Source: RGIG8775 sp045660295 (lineage in GTDB: Bacteria > Bacillota > Clostridia > Oscillospirales > CAG-272). Taken from it: a stretch of 36,757 nt of DNA. The notes under the pieces were generated by a model. The model saw only the letters and a list, made by a program, of their open reading frames with translations, had not been told where the DNA came from and did not search any database. Below are positions 30,090 to 36,757 of this stretch, piece after piece (within the stretch, counting starts at the first letter, position 1; each line of letters begins with the position of its first letter). Made by a program: the position numbers and the translations under genes. The stretch spans positions 1 to 36,757 of the forward strand of contig JAZRDN010000048.1 of the NCBI GenBank assembly GCA_045660295.1, read 5' to 3'.

Positions 30090-30401
30090 ATGGCAGTAAA
30101 GGAAAAGATCAGAGTTAAACTCAAGAGCTACGATCACACAATCATCGACGCTGCGGCTGAGAAGGTTGTTGAGGTAGCAAAGAGAAACGGCGCTACTGTA
30201 TCCGGTCCTATCCCGCTTCCCACCGAGAAGGAGATCATCACGATTCTTCGTGCGGTTCATAAGTACAAGGATAGCCGTGAGCAGTTCGAACTGCACACAC
30301 ACAAGAGACTTATTGATATAATCAAGCCGTCTCAGAAGGTTGTGGATGCTCTTATGAATATCGAGCTTCCCGCCGGTGTTGAAATCGAAGTTAAAATATA
30401 A
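30090..30401 (+). CDS. rpsJ: 30S ribosomal protein uS10
   Basis: A 103-residue protein of the 30S head that also joins NusB in antitermination complexes. It begins MAVKEKIRVKLKSYDHTIID and contains VSGPIPLPTEKEIITILR and HKRLIDIIKPSQKVVDALM. It starts after AAAAGGAGG at the base of the leader structure. First gene of the S10 operon. Confidence 0.97.
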   Translation: MAVKEKIRVKLKSYDHTIIDAAAEKVVEVAKRNGATVSGPIPLPTEKEIITILRAVHKYKDSREQFELHTHKRLIDIIKPSQKVVDALMNIELPAGVEIEVKI

Positions 30402-30544
30402 TCAAGCACTCGTTAAACGTCGCAAAAAGGTCGTTATCAAGTACGGCATCATTGTGTAAGCAATGAGTTTTGTCGGTCATGTTGGCGTAGCTCCCACGGG
30501 AGAAATTCAAAGCGTCAACCAATAACCTACAGGAGGAAAACAAA
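30402..30544 (+). promoter_or_regulatory. Structured gap between rpsJ and rplC
   Basis: This 143-nt gap is unusually long for the operon. CATTG (30450-30454) pairs with CAATG (30461-30465). GTTGGCG (30481-30487) pairs with CGTCAAC (30513-30519) and encloses the hairpin CTCC/GGAG (30491-30502). The second structure ends 11 nt before the AGGAGG of rplC, so it could control L3/L4 translation. No promoter or terminator is visible. Confidence 0.5.
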
Positions 30545-31174
30545 ATGAAAAAGGGTATTATCGGTAAGAAAATCGGTATGACTCAGATCTTCGACGAGAT
30601 CGGAAACGTCATTCCGGTAACGGTAATCGCAGCCGGCCCCTGTGTAGTAACACAGAAGAAGACTGCTGAAAACGATGGATATGAAGCTGTTCAGCTTGGC
30701 TTCATGGACAAGAAGGAAAAGCACATGACAAAGGCTGAGATCGGTCACTTCAATAAGGCAGGAGTTGCTTTCAAGAAGCATCTTAAGGAGTTCCGCCTTG
30801 ATGATTGCTCCGCACTTAACGTTGGCGATGTCATCACCGCCGATACCTTCGCCGCAGGCGACAAGGTCGACATTACAGGTATGACAAAGGGACGTGGATA
30901 CACGGGCGCTATCAAGAGATGGAATCTTCATAAGCTCCAGGCTACTCACGGCGTTGGTCCTATCCACCGTCAGTCGGGTTCTATGGGTGTTATCGACCCC
31001 GCGAGAATCTTCAAGAACAAGAAGATGGCAGGTCAATACGGTAACGAGCAGGTTACTGTGCTTAATCTTAAAGTTGTAAAGATCGACGCAGAGAAGAACA
31101 TTATCGCCGTTAAGGGCGCAATCCCCGGTGCAAAAGACGGTATCGTGTTCATCCGCGACTCGGTTAAAGCATAA
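30545..31174 (+). CDS. rplC: 50S ribosomal protein uL3
   Basis: A 209-residue early-assembly 23S rRNA-binding protein near the peptidyl transferase centre. It starts MKKGIIGKKIGMTQIFDE and contains the conserved TKGRGYTGAIKRWN and the loop HGVGPIHRQSGSMG with the Gln that is methylated in some bacteria. A strong AGGAGG site precedes it, 143 nt after rpsJ. Confidence 0.97.
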   Translation: MKKGIIGKKIGMTQIFDEIGNVIPVTVIAAGPCVVTQKKTAENDGYEAVQLGFMDKKEKHMTKAEIGHFNKAGVAFKKHLKEFRLDDCSALNVGDVITADTFAAGDKVDITGMTKGRGYTGAIKRWNLHKLQATHGVGPIHRQSGSMGVIDPARIFKNKKMAGQYGNEQVTVLNLKVVKIDAEKNIIAVKGAIPGAKDGIVFIRDSVKA

Positions 31175-31194
31175 GCGGAAGGAGGACAAACACA

Positions 31195-31818
31195 ATGCCA
31201 AACGTAAAAGTATTTGATATGGCGGGCAAAGAGGTCGGCGAGATCACATTGTCTGACGTAATATTCGGTGCAGAAGTTAAGGGCGCAGTTCTCCACGCGG
31301 CTGTAAGAACTTACCTTATGAATCAGAGACAGGGCACACAGTCCACTCTTACCCGTTCCGAGGTATCGGGCGGCGGAAGAAAGCCTTGGCGCCAGAAGGG
31401 AACAGGCAGAGCTCGTCAGGGTTCGACTCGTTCTCCCCAGTGGACACACGGTGGTATCGCTCTCGGTCCCAAGCCCAGAGATTACCGCATAACAATGAAC
31501 AAGAAGACCAAGAGAGTTGCTCTTTACAGCGCTCTTTCGGCTAAGGTTGCTGAAGGAAACCTCATCGTTGTTGACGATATCAAGTGCGCAGAGTACAAGA
31601 CCAAGACCATTGTTAACATGCTTAACGCTCTTGGTGCTGAAAAGAAGGCGCTTATCGTTCTTCCCGAGGTTGACAATTTTGTTATCAAGAGCAGCGCAAA
31701 CATTCCCGGTGTTGTAACATCTCTTTACAACAACATCAATGTTTACGATATCCTCAATGCTGACAAGTTTATCGTTTCCAAGGCTGCTGTTGAAAAGCTT
31801 GAGGAGGTATTTGCATAA
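31195..31818 (+). CDS. rplD: 50S ribosomal protein uL4
   Basis: A 207-residue protein with a globular domain and a long loop reaching the exit tunnel. The loop region SEVSGGGRKPWRQKGTGRAR is diagnostic, followed by SPQWTHGGIALGPKPRDY. In E. coli L4 represses its own S10 operon; whether it does so here is unknown. It overlaps rplW by one base. Confidence 0.97.
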   Translation: MPNVKVFDMAGKEVGEITLSDVIFGAEVKGAVLHAAVRTYLMNQRQGTQSTLTRSEVSGGGRKPWRQKGTGRARQGSTRSPQWTHGGIALGPKPRDYRITMNKKTKRVALYSALSAKVAEGNLIVVDDIKCAEYKTKTIVNMLNALGAEKKALIVLPEVDNFVIKSSANIPGVVTSLYNNINVYDILNADKFIVSKAAVEKLEEVFA

Positions 31819-32111
31819 TGAAAATGATTCAGGATATTATCATCAAGCCCATTATCACAGAGGCGAGCATGGATATGATCGCAGAGAAGAAGTACACCTT
31901 CGAGGTTGCCAAGAACGCTACAAAGCCCGAGATCGCTCGCGCTGTTGAGGAGATGTTCAAGGTTGACGTTCTCTGTGTAAACACAATCAATATGAAGAAG
32001 AAGCCCAAGAGACTCGGCGTTCACTTCGGATACACATCCGAGTGGAAGAAGGCAATAGTAACACTTAAGCCCGACTCCAAGACAATCGAGTTCTTCGAAG
32101 GTCTCAACTAA
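31818..32111 (+). CDS. rplW: 50S ribosomal protein uL23
   Basis: A 97-residue protein at the tunnel exit that docks SRP and trigger factor. Family features are IIIKPIITEASMDMIAEKKY, ATKPEIARAVEEMFKVDV and KKKPKRLGVHFGYTSEWKKA. Its ATG overlaps the rplD stop (TAATG), so translation is probably coupled. Confidence 0.97.
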   Translation: MKMIQDIIIKPIITEASMDMIAEKKYTFEVAKNATKPEIARAVEEMFKVDVLCVNTINMKKKPKRLGVHFGYTSEWKKAIVTLKPDSKTIEFFEGLN

Positions 32112-32127
32112 GTAGGAGGTTAAGAGA

Positions 32128-32958
32128 ATGCCTACAATTAAGTATAAGCCTACGACGCCCTCGAGAAGACACATGGCTGTTCCGTCCTTTGACGAGATCA
32201 CCAAGTTTACTCCCGAGAAGAGCCTCATAGTTATTAAGAAGAAGCACGCCGGCCGTAACAGCTACGGTAAGATCACTGTTCGTCATCACGGCGGCGGAAA
32301 CAAGGTTAAGTACAGAATCATCGACTTTAAGCGTGACTGCGAGTCGCCCGCAAAGGTAATCGGTGTTGAGTACGACCCCAACAGAAGCGCGTACATCGCA
32401 CTTCTTCAGAACGACAACGGCGACAAGAGCTACATCATCGCTCCCGTTGGTCTTAAGGACGGAGACGTTGTTTACTCCGGTGCTGAGGCTGATATCAAGC
32501 CCGGTAACACACTTCCTATTGCCAACATTCCCGTTGGTACAATGATCCACAACATCGAGCTTTACCCCGGTAAGGGCGCGCAGCTTGTCCGCTCCGCGGG
32601 CGTGTTCGCACAACTTATCGCTAAGGAGAACGGTGTTGCTCAGGTAAGACTTCCCTCCGGTGAGGTAAGAATTATCCGCCTTGAGTGCAAGGCAACTGTC
32701 GGTCAGGTCGGCAACATCGAGCACGACACAGTTAAGCTCGGTAAGGCCGGTAAGACCAGACACCTCGGTATTCGTCCCACAGTACGCGGTTCCGTAATGA
32801 ACCCCTGTGATCACCCGCACGGTGGTGGTGAAGGTAAGTCGCCTATCGGTCGTCCTTCGCCTGTTACACCTTGGGGTAAGCCTGCTCTTGGTTATAAGAC
32901 AAGAAACAAGAAGGCAAGAACAGACAAGTTCATCGTAAAACGCAGAAACGCTAAATAA
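32128..32958 (+). CDS. rplB: 50S ribosomal protein uL2
   Basis: A 276-residue core 50S protein needed for subunit joining and peptidyl transfer. It begins MPTIKYKPTTPSRRHMAV. The C-terminal CDHPHGGGEGKSPIGRPSP contains the conserved His essential in E. coli, followed by the basic RNKKARTDKFIVKRR end. A GGAGG site precedes it. Confidence 0.98.
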   Translation: MPTIKYKPTTPSRRHMAVPSFDEITKFTPEKSLIVIKKKHAGRNSYGKITVRHHGGGNKVKYRIIDFKRDCESPAKVIGVEYDPNRSAYIALLQNDNGDKSYIIAPVGLKDGDVVYSGAEADIKPGNTLPIANIPVGTMIHNIELYPGKGAQLVRSAGVFAQLIAKENGVAQVRLPSGEVRIIRLECKATVGQVGNIEHDTVKLGKAGKTRHLGIRPTVRGSVMNPCDHPHGGGEGKSPIGRPSPVTPWGKPALGYKTRNKKARTDKFIVKRRNAK

Positions 32959-32972
32959 GGAGGGAATATAAG

Positions 32973-33254
32973 ATGAGCAGAAGCCTTAAAAAAGCACCTT
33001 TCGTAGAGGAGAAGCTCTACGCTCGCATCTGTGCCATGAACGAGAAGAATGAAAAGAAAGTTCTTAAGACATGGTCTCGTGCGTCGACCATATTCCCGGA
33101 TTTCGTCGGTCATACGATCGCTGTTCATGACGCCAGAAAGCACGTTCCGGTTTATGTAACCGAGGATATGGTAGGACACAAGCTCGGTGAGTTTGCGCCC
33201 ACAAGAACATTCAAGGGACACGCTGGTTCCAAGACATCCAACAACGGTAAATAA
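32973..33254 (+). CDS. rpsS: 30S ribosomal protein uS19
   Basis: A 93-residue 30S head protein contacting uS13 and the A-site tRNA region. It shows MSRSLKKAPFVEEKLYARI, KTWSRASTIFPDFVGHTIAV and KLGEFAPTRTFKGHAG. Standard position between rplB and rplV. Confidence 0.98.
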   Translation: MSRSLKKAPFVEEKLYARICAMNEKNEKKVLKTWSRASTIFPDFVGHTIAVHDARKHVPVYVTEDMVGHKLGEFAPTRTFKGHAGSKTSNNGK

Positions 33255-33273
33255 TCAAGGGAGGAATTAAGAA

Positions 33274-33609
33274 ATGGAAGCAAAGGCATATCTTAAGTAT
33301 GCAAGAATTTCTCCTCGTAAGGTAAAGATCGTTCTCGACCTCATCAGAGGTAAGGACGCCGGTGTTGCGATGGGAATTCTCAAGAACACAAATAAGAGCG
33401 CATCCGAGTATCTTATTAAGCTTCTCGGCAGCGCAATTGCAAATGCAGAAAACAATTTTCATATGGATCCCTCTAAGCTTTATGTTTCCGAGTGCTTCGT
33501 ATGCCCCGGTCCTACTCTCAAGAGAGTAATGCCCAGAGCAAAGGGAAGCGCGGACAGAATCCTTAAGAGAACAAGCCATGTGACAATGGTTGTTAAAGAA
33601 AGAGACTAA
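33274..33609 (+). CDS. rplV: 50S ribosomal protein uL22
   Basis: A 111-residue protein whose loop lines the exit tunnel, a site of macrolide-resistance mutations. Features are AYLKYARISPRKVKIVLDLI, NAENNFHMDPSKLYV and the loop CPGPTLKRVMPRAKGSADRI. No insertion or deletion in the loop is evident. Confidence 0.98.
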   Translation: MEAKAYLKYARISPRKVKIVLDLIRGKDAGVAMGILKNTNKSASEYLIKLLGSAIANAENNFHMDPSKLYVSECFVCPGPTLKRVMPRAKGSADRILKRTSHVTMVVKERD

Positions 33610-33627
33610 GAGAGGGAGGTAGCTAAA

Positions 33628-34401
33628 ATGGGTCAGAAAGTTAATCCGCACGGCCTGCGCGTCGGCGTAATTAAAAACTGGGATTCAAGATGGTTCGCAA
33701 AGGACGAAACCTTCGGCGATACTCTTGTCTCCGACTATAACATCAGAAAGTATCTTAAGAATGAGCTCAAGGAAGCAGGAGTTCCTAAGATCGAAATCGA
33801 GCGTGACGGACACAGAGTAAGAGTGTTCATCCACTGCGCAAAGCCTGGTCTCGTTATCGGACGCGGCGGCGCGGAAATTGATAAGTATAAGGCAGCCCTC
33901 GAAAAGATGGTTGGCATGCCTGTAAACGTTAATGTTGTTGAAGTAAAGCAGCCCGACCTCGATGCACAGCTCGTTGCAGAAAACATCGCATCTCAGCTTG
34001 AGAAGCGTACTTCTTACAGAAGAGCAATGAAAATGGCTCTCCGTAACACAATGAGACTTGGCGCAAAGGGTATCAAGATCAGCTGTAGCGGCCGTCTTGC
34101 AGGCGCTGAAATCGCTAAGACAGAACATTATCATGAGGGTACAATCCCGCTTCAGACTATCAGAGCAGATATCGAGTACGGTTTCTGGGAAGCTGACACA
34201 ACCTACGGAAAGATCGGTGTTAAGGTTTGGATTTACAGAGGTGAGGTTCTCTCCGAAGTAAACAGAACATCCGAAAGAGCTCCTCGTGACAACAAGGATC
34301 GCAAGAATTTCCGCAGAGACAATCGCAATGGCGAGAGACGCGGCAATAACAGAAACGATAGAACTCCGAGAGAAGGAGGACGCAGAAATGTTAATGCCTA
34401 A
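33628..34401 (+). CDS. rpsC: 30S ribosomal protein uS3 with basic C-terminal tail
   Basis: A 257-residue protein of the mRNA entry channel. It has the KH domain with GLVIGRGGAEIDKYK and the C-terminal domain ending at about residue 212 (GVKVWIYRGEVL). Residues 213-257 are a low-complexity Arg/Asn/Asp-rich tail (FRRDNRNGERRGNNRN), longer than in B. subtilis uS3 and probably disordered. The 3' end overlaps rplP by 14 nt and contains its ribosome binding site. Confidence 0.97.
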   Translation: MGQKVNPHGLRVGVIKNWDSRWFAKDETFGDTLVSDYNIRKYLKNELKEAGVPKIEIERDGHRVRVFIHCAKPGLVIGRGGAEIDKYKAALEKMVGMPVNVNVVEVKQPDLDAQLVAENIASQLEKRTSYRRAMKMALRNTMRLGAKGIKISCSGRLAGAEIAKTEHYHEGTIPLQTIRADIEYGFWEADTTYGKIGVKVWIYRGEVLSEVNRTSERAPRDNKDRKNFRRDNRNGERRGNNRNDRTPREGGRRNVNA

Positions 34402-34810
34402 GAGAGTTAAGTTCCGTCGCGTACAGCGTGGCAGACTTAAAGGAAAAGCATCCCGCGGAAACACACTCACAAACGGAACCTACGGTCTCGTTGCACTTGA
34501 GCCCGCGTGGATCACAAGCAACCAGATTGAAGCAGCCCGTATCGCGATGACGAGATACACTCGCCGTGGCGGTCGTGTGTGGATCAAAATATTCCCCGAC
34601 AAGCCTATCACTGAGAAGCCTGCTGAAACACGTATGGGTTCCGGTAAGGGTTCGCCGGAGTATTGGGTAGCAGTAGTTAAGCCCGGACGCATCATGTTCG
34701 AGATGGCTGACGTTGCTCCCGAGGTTGCAAAGGAAGCTATGCGTCTTGCATCGCACAAGCTTCCCATCAAGTGCAAGTTTATTTGTAAAGAAGAAAACGG
34801 GGAGGGCTAA
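34388..34810 (+). CDS. rplP: 50S ribosomal protein uL16
   Basis: A 140-residue protein near the A site of the 50S subunit. It begins with the canonical MLMPKRVKFRRVQRGRLKGK and has GRVWIKIFPDKPITEKPAE and RMGSGKGSPEYWVAVVKPGR. The start at 34388 is fixed by AAGGAGG (34373-34379), which lies inside rpsC. A longer frame upstream is rpsC sequence out of frame. Confidence 0.97.
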   Translation: MLMPKRVKFRRVQRGRLKGKASRGNTLTNGTYGLVALEPAWITSNQIEAARIAMTRYTRRGGRVWIKIFPDKPITEKPAETRMGSGKGSPEYWVAVVKPGRIMFEMADVAPEVAKEAMRLASHKLPIKCKFICKEENGEG

Positions 34811-34813
34811 GCT

Positions 34814-35002
34814 GTGAAGACAATTGAAATCAGAAAGATGTCCGCAGAAGAGCTGGAAGCAAAGCTCAAGGAGCTTAAGAGCGAGCTTTTCAACCTCCGC
34901 TTTCAGCACGCGATAAACCAGCTTGAAAATCCGCACAGAATTGCTGATGTCAAGAAGGATATCGCACGCGTAATGACGATTCTTCGCGAGAAGAACGCAT
35001 AA
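34814..35002 (+). CDS. rpmC: 50S ribosomal protein uL29
   Basis: A 62-residue two-helix protein next to uL23 at the tunnel exit. MSAEELEAKLKELKSELFNL and HRIADVKKDIARVMTILRE are typical. The start codon is GTG (34814), with GGAGG upstream overlapping the end of rplP. Confidence 0.96.
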   Translation: MKTIEIRKMSAEELEAKLKELKSELFNLRFQHAINQLENPHRIADVKKDIARVMTILREKNA

Positions 35003-35014
35003 GGAGGATAAGTC

Positions 35015-35275
35015 ATGACAGAAGAAAGAGCACTTAGAAAAACCAGAGTAGGCTTGGTTGTCAGCGACAAGATGAACAAGACAGTTGTGATCGCTATCGA
35101 GGATAACGTAAAGCATCCGGTTTATGGTAAGATCATTAAGCATACCTTGAAGGTTCATGCACACGACGAAGCAAACGAGTGTGGCATCGGCGACAAGGTA
35201 AAGATTATGGAGACAAGACCTCTCTCTAAGACAAAGAGATGGCGCGTCGTTGAGATAATCGAGAAGGCTAAGTAA
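35015..35275 (+). CDS. rpsQ: 30S ribosomal protein uS17
   Basis: An 86-residue OB-fold protein binding 16S rRNA early in assembly. It contains LRKTRVGLVVSDKMNKTVVI, HPVYGKIIKHTLKVHAHDE and ETRPLSKTKRWRVVEI. It follows AAGGAGG. A small AATACG/CGTATT hairpin (35300-35319) lies in the 64-nt gap after it. Confidence 0.97.
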   Translation: MTEERALRKTRVGLVVSDKMNKTVVIAIEDNVKHPVYGKIIKHTLKVHAHDEANECGIGDKVKIMETRPLSKTKRWRVVEIIEKAK

Positions 35276-35339
35276 TAACACAATAATGCGAAAACAGTAA
35301 ATACGTCTAAAATCGTATTGAAATAGGAGGAACGCAAAA

Positions 35340-35708
35340 GTGATACAGCAACAAACATTAATGAAGGTTGCCGACAACACCGGAGCTAAGGAGCTTATGT
35401 GTATTCGCGTACTTGGCGGTACAGGCCGCAGATACGCTAACATTGGCGACGTAGTAGTAGCCTGCGTAAAGAAGGCTGCTCCCGGCGGAGTTGTTAAGAA
35501 AGGCGAAGTTGTCAAGGCAGTTGTTGTAAGAAGCGTACACGGTCTTAAGCGTGCAGACGGCTCTTACATCAAGTTTGACGAGAATGCAGCGGTAATCATC
35601 AGAGAAGATAAGACGCCCAGAGGTACACGTATATTTGGCCCTGTGGCAAGAGAGCTTCGTGAGAAGGATTATCTTAAGATCCTCTCCCTCGCTCCCGAAG
35701 TACTGTAA
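35340..35708 (+). CDS. rplN: 50S ribosomal protein uL14
   Basis: A 122-residue protein at the subunit interface, binding site of the silencing factor RsfS. It shows MIQQQTLMKVADNTGAKELM, RRYANIGDVVVACVKKA and RGTRIFGPVARELRE. The start codon is GTG, with AGGAGG 9 nt upstream. It is preceded by the longest gap in this part of the operon (64 nt). Confidence 0.97.
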   Translation: MIQQQTLMKVADNTGAKELMCIRVLGGTGRRYANIGDVVVACVKKAAPGGVVKKGEVVKAVVVRSVHGLKRADGSYIKFDENAAVIIREDKTPRGTRIFGPVARELREKDYLKILSLAPEVL

Positions 35709-35722
35709 GGAGGTAGCGCACG

Positions 35723-36046
35723 ATGAAAATTAAAACAGGTGATAACGTAATACTTCTTACAGGTAAGTATGAAGAGAAGGCAACAGCTCATAAGGTAATC
35801 GCAGTTTCCCCCAAGGAAGGCAAGGTTATCGTTGAGGGTGTAAACGGTGTTCACAAGCACGTTAAGGCTCGCAGACAGGGCGAAACAAGCGGCATCGTTG
35901 ACACAAACGCAGCAATTTATGCTTGCAAGGTTGCAATCGCTTGCCCCAAGTGCGGCAAGGCGGCAAGAATCGGTTCCAAGGTTCTTGACAACGGCAAAAA
36001 GGTTCGTATAGCTATGCACAAGAAGTGCGGCTATCCCGAAATATAA
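35723..36046 (+). CDS. rplX: 50S ribosomal protein uL24
   Basis: A 107-residue assembly-initiator protein with the KOW motif region MKIKTGDNVILLTGKYEEKA and EGVNGVHKHVKARRQGETSG. The C-terminal CPKCGKAARIG and KKCGYPEI keep a Cys pair in CPKC that some bacterial uL24 use in a zinc-like knuckle. Confidence 0.97.
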   Translation: MKIKTGDNVILLTGKYEEKATAHKVIAVSPKEGKVIVEGVNGVHKHVKARRQGETSGIVDTNAAIYACKVAIACPKCGKAARIGSKVLDNGKKVRIAMHKKCGYPEI

Positions 36047-36060
36047 GGAGGTAGCAAACC

Positions 36061-36600
36061 ATGGCAAGACTTAGAGATATGTATAAGGCTGAGGTTGCTC
36101 CCGCCCTTATGAAGAAGTTCGAGTATTCCAGCGTAATGCAGATACCCAAGCTTGATAAGATCGTTATCAACGTTGGTGTAGGCGACGCTAAGGATAACTC
36201 CAAGGCTATTGATAGCGTAATCAATGATATTTCTCTCATCGCAGGTCAGAAGGCAGTTCCCACTTACGCAAAGAAGTCGGTTGCTAACTTCAAGCTTCGT
36301 GAGGGTATGAAGATCGGTGTAAAGGTTACACTCCGTGGCGACAGAATGTATGAGTTTGTTGACAGACTCTTCAACTTCGCTCTCCCCAGAGTTCGTGACT
36401 TTAAGGGTATCAATCCCAACGCATTCGACGGCAGAGGAAACTACGCGCTCGGTCTTAAAGAGCAGCTTATCTTCCCCGAAATCGAGTACGATAAGGTTGA
36501 TAAGATCCGCGGTATGGACATCTGTTTCGTAACTACCGCAAACACCGACGAAGAAGCAAAAGAGCTCCTTACACTTATGGGCGCTCCCTTTGCTAACTGA
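36061..36600 (+). CDS. rplE: 50S ribosomal protein uL5
   Basis: A 179-residue protein carrying 5S rRNA into the central protuberance and contacting P-site tRNA. Features are MQIPKLDKIVINVGVGDA, AGQKAVPTYAKKSVANFKLR and GLKEQLIFPEIEYDKVDKI. Standard position and spacing. Confidence 0.98.
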   Translation: MARLRDMYKAEVAPALMKKFEYSSVMQIPKLDKIVINVGVGDAKDNSKAIDSVINDISLIAGQKAVPTYAKKSVANFKLREGMKIGVKVTLRGDRMYEFVDRLFNFALPRVRDFKGINPNAFDGRGNYALGLKEQLIFPEIEYDKVDKIRGMDICFVTTANTDEEAKELLTLMGAPFAN

Positions 36601-36616
36601 TTGGAGGTAAGAAAAG

Positions 36617-36757
36617 ATGGCAAAGAAAGCTATGATTTTGAAGCAGCAGAAGGAGCAGAAGTTCTCCACACGTGAGTACAACAGATGCAAGATCTGCGGA
36701 CGTCCCCACGCTTATCTCCGTAAATTCGGCATTTGCCGTATTTGCTTCCGTGAATTG
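36617..36757 (+). CDS. rpsN: 30S ribosomal protein uS14, zinc-binding form (partial)
   Basis: The first 47 codons of a uS14 gene, cut by the right edge. It begins MAKKAMILKQQKEQKFSTRE and has the zinc ribbon Cys24-x2-Cys27 ... Cys40-x2-Cys43 (CKIC and CRIC), so it is the C+ form (rpsZ/rpsN1-like) of about 61 residues. ATG 36617 follows TTGGAGG. Confidence 0.95.
   Translation, partial: MAKKAMILKQQKEQKFSTREYNRCKICGRPHAYLRKFGICRICFREL

Overview
The window looks like chromosomal DNA of an anaerobic, endospore-forming member of the Clostridia (Firmicutes/Bacillota). The evidence is an Rnf complex in the clostridial order rnfCDGEAB, an alpha/beta-type small acid-soluble spore protein, a cotJABC spore-coat operon, a valS T-box, AGGAGG-type ribosome binding sites, many TTGACA-N17-TATAAT promoters, and an S10 ribosomal protein operon with the usual Firmicutes gene order. 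No close species can be named from sequence alone. There is no prophage, transposase, CRISPR array or toxin/defence island; nearly every gene belongs to a known family.

Layout. 1-430: two abutting tRNA genes (Met, Glu; minus strand) with a duplicated tRNA-tail/hairpin block downstream. 565-5800: the rnf operon, with its own promoter and terminator; it couples reduced-ferredoxin:NAD+ oxidoreduction to ion pumping. 5800-6400: a gene-free stretch rich in inverted repeats, including a MITE-like 137-bp element and an orphan terminator. 6406-8871: a membrane-anchored BspA-like repeat protein, then a Mini-III RNase / cyclophilin / flavin reductase cluster. 8883-10976: on the minus strand, a Gfo/Idh/MocA oxidoreductase and a mannose-6-phosphate isomerase. 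11079-14464: lepA and a GH28-like beta-helix protein. 14484-17452: valS (minus) behind a T-box leader with a probable GUC specifier. 17484-20382: a GT4 glycosyltransferase, a SASP and cotJABC. 20434-23267: mgtE, a HAD phosphatase and an unknown helical protein (minus). 23297-25671: ylxM-ffh-rpsP-khpA (minus), lacking the usual rimM-trmD-rplS continuation. 25690-26980: a Nudix hydrolase and an unknown membrane protein (minus). 27077-29651: a zinc/cadmium-type efflux module made of an SmtB-like ArsR repressor with a visible operator and a P1B ATPase with a Cys/His-rich tail. 29749-end: the S10 operon from rpsJ to a zinc-ribbon uS14 cut by the window edge.

The most interesting signals are regulatory or structural, not new gene families. 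They are a long structured leader before rpsJ with a diverged internal repeat, a second structured gap between rpsJ and rplC, a 13-bp-arm palindrome over the ylxM-ffh promoter, the precisely readable metal site and operator of the ArsR/ATPase pair, the duplicated terminator tail before the unknown 238-residue gene, and the tRNA-Glu-tail duplication. I saw no convincing new multi-gene system.
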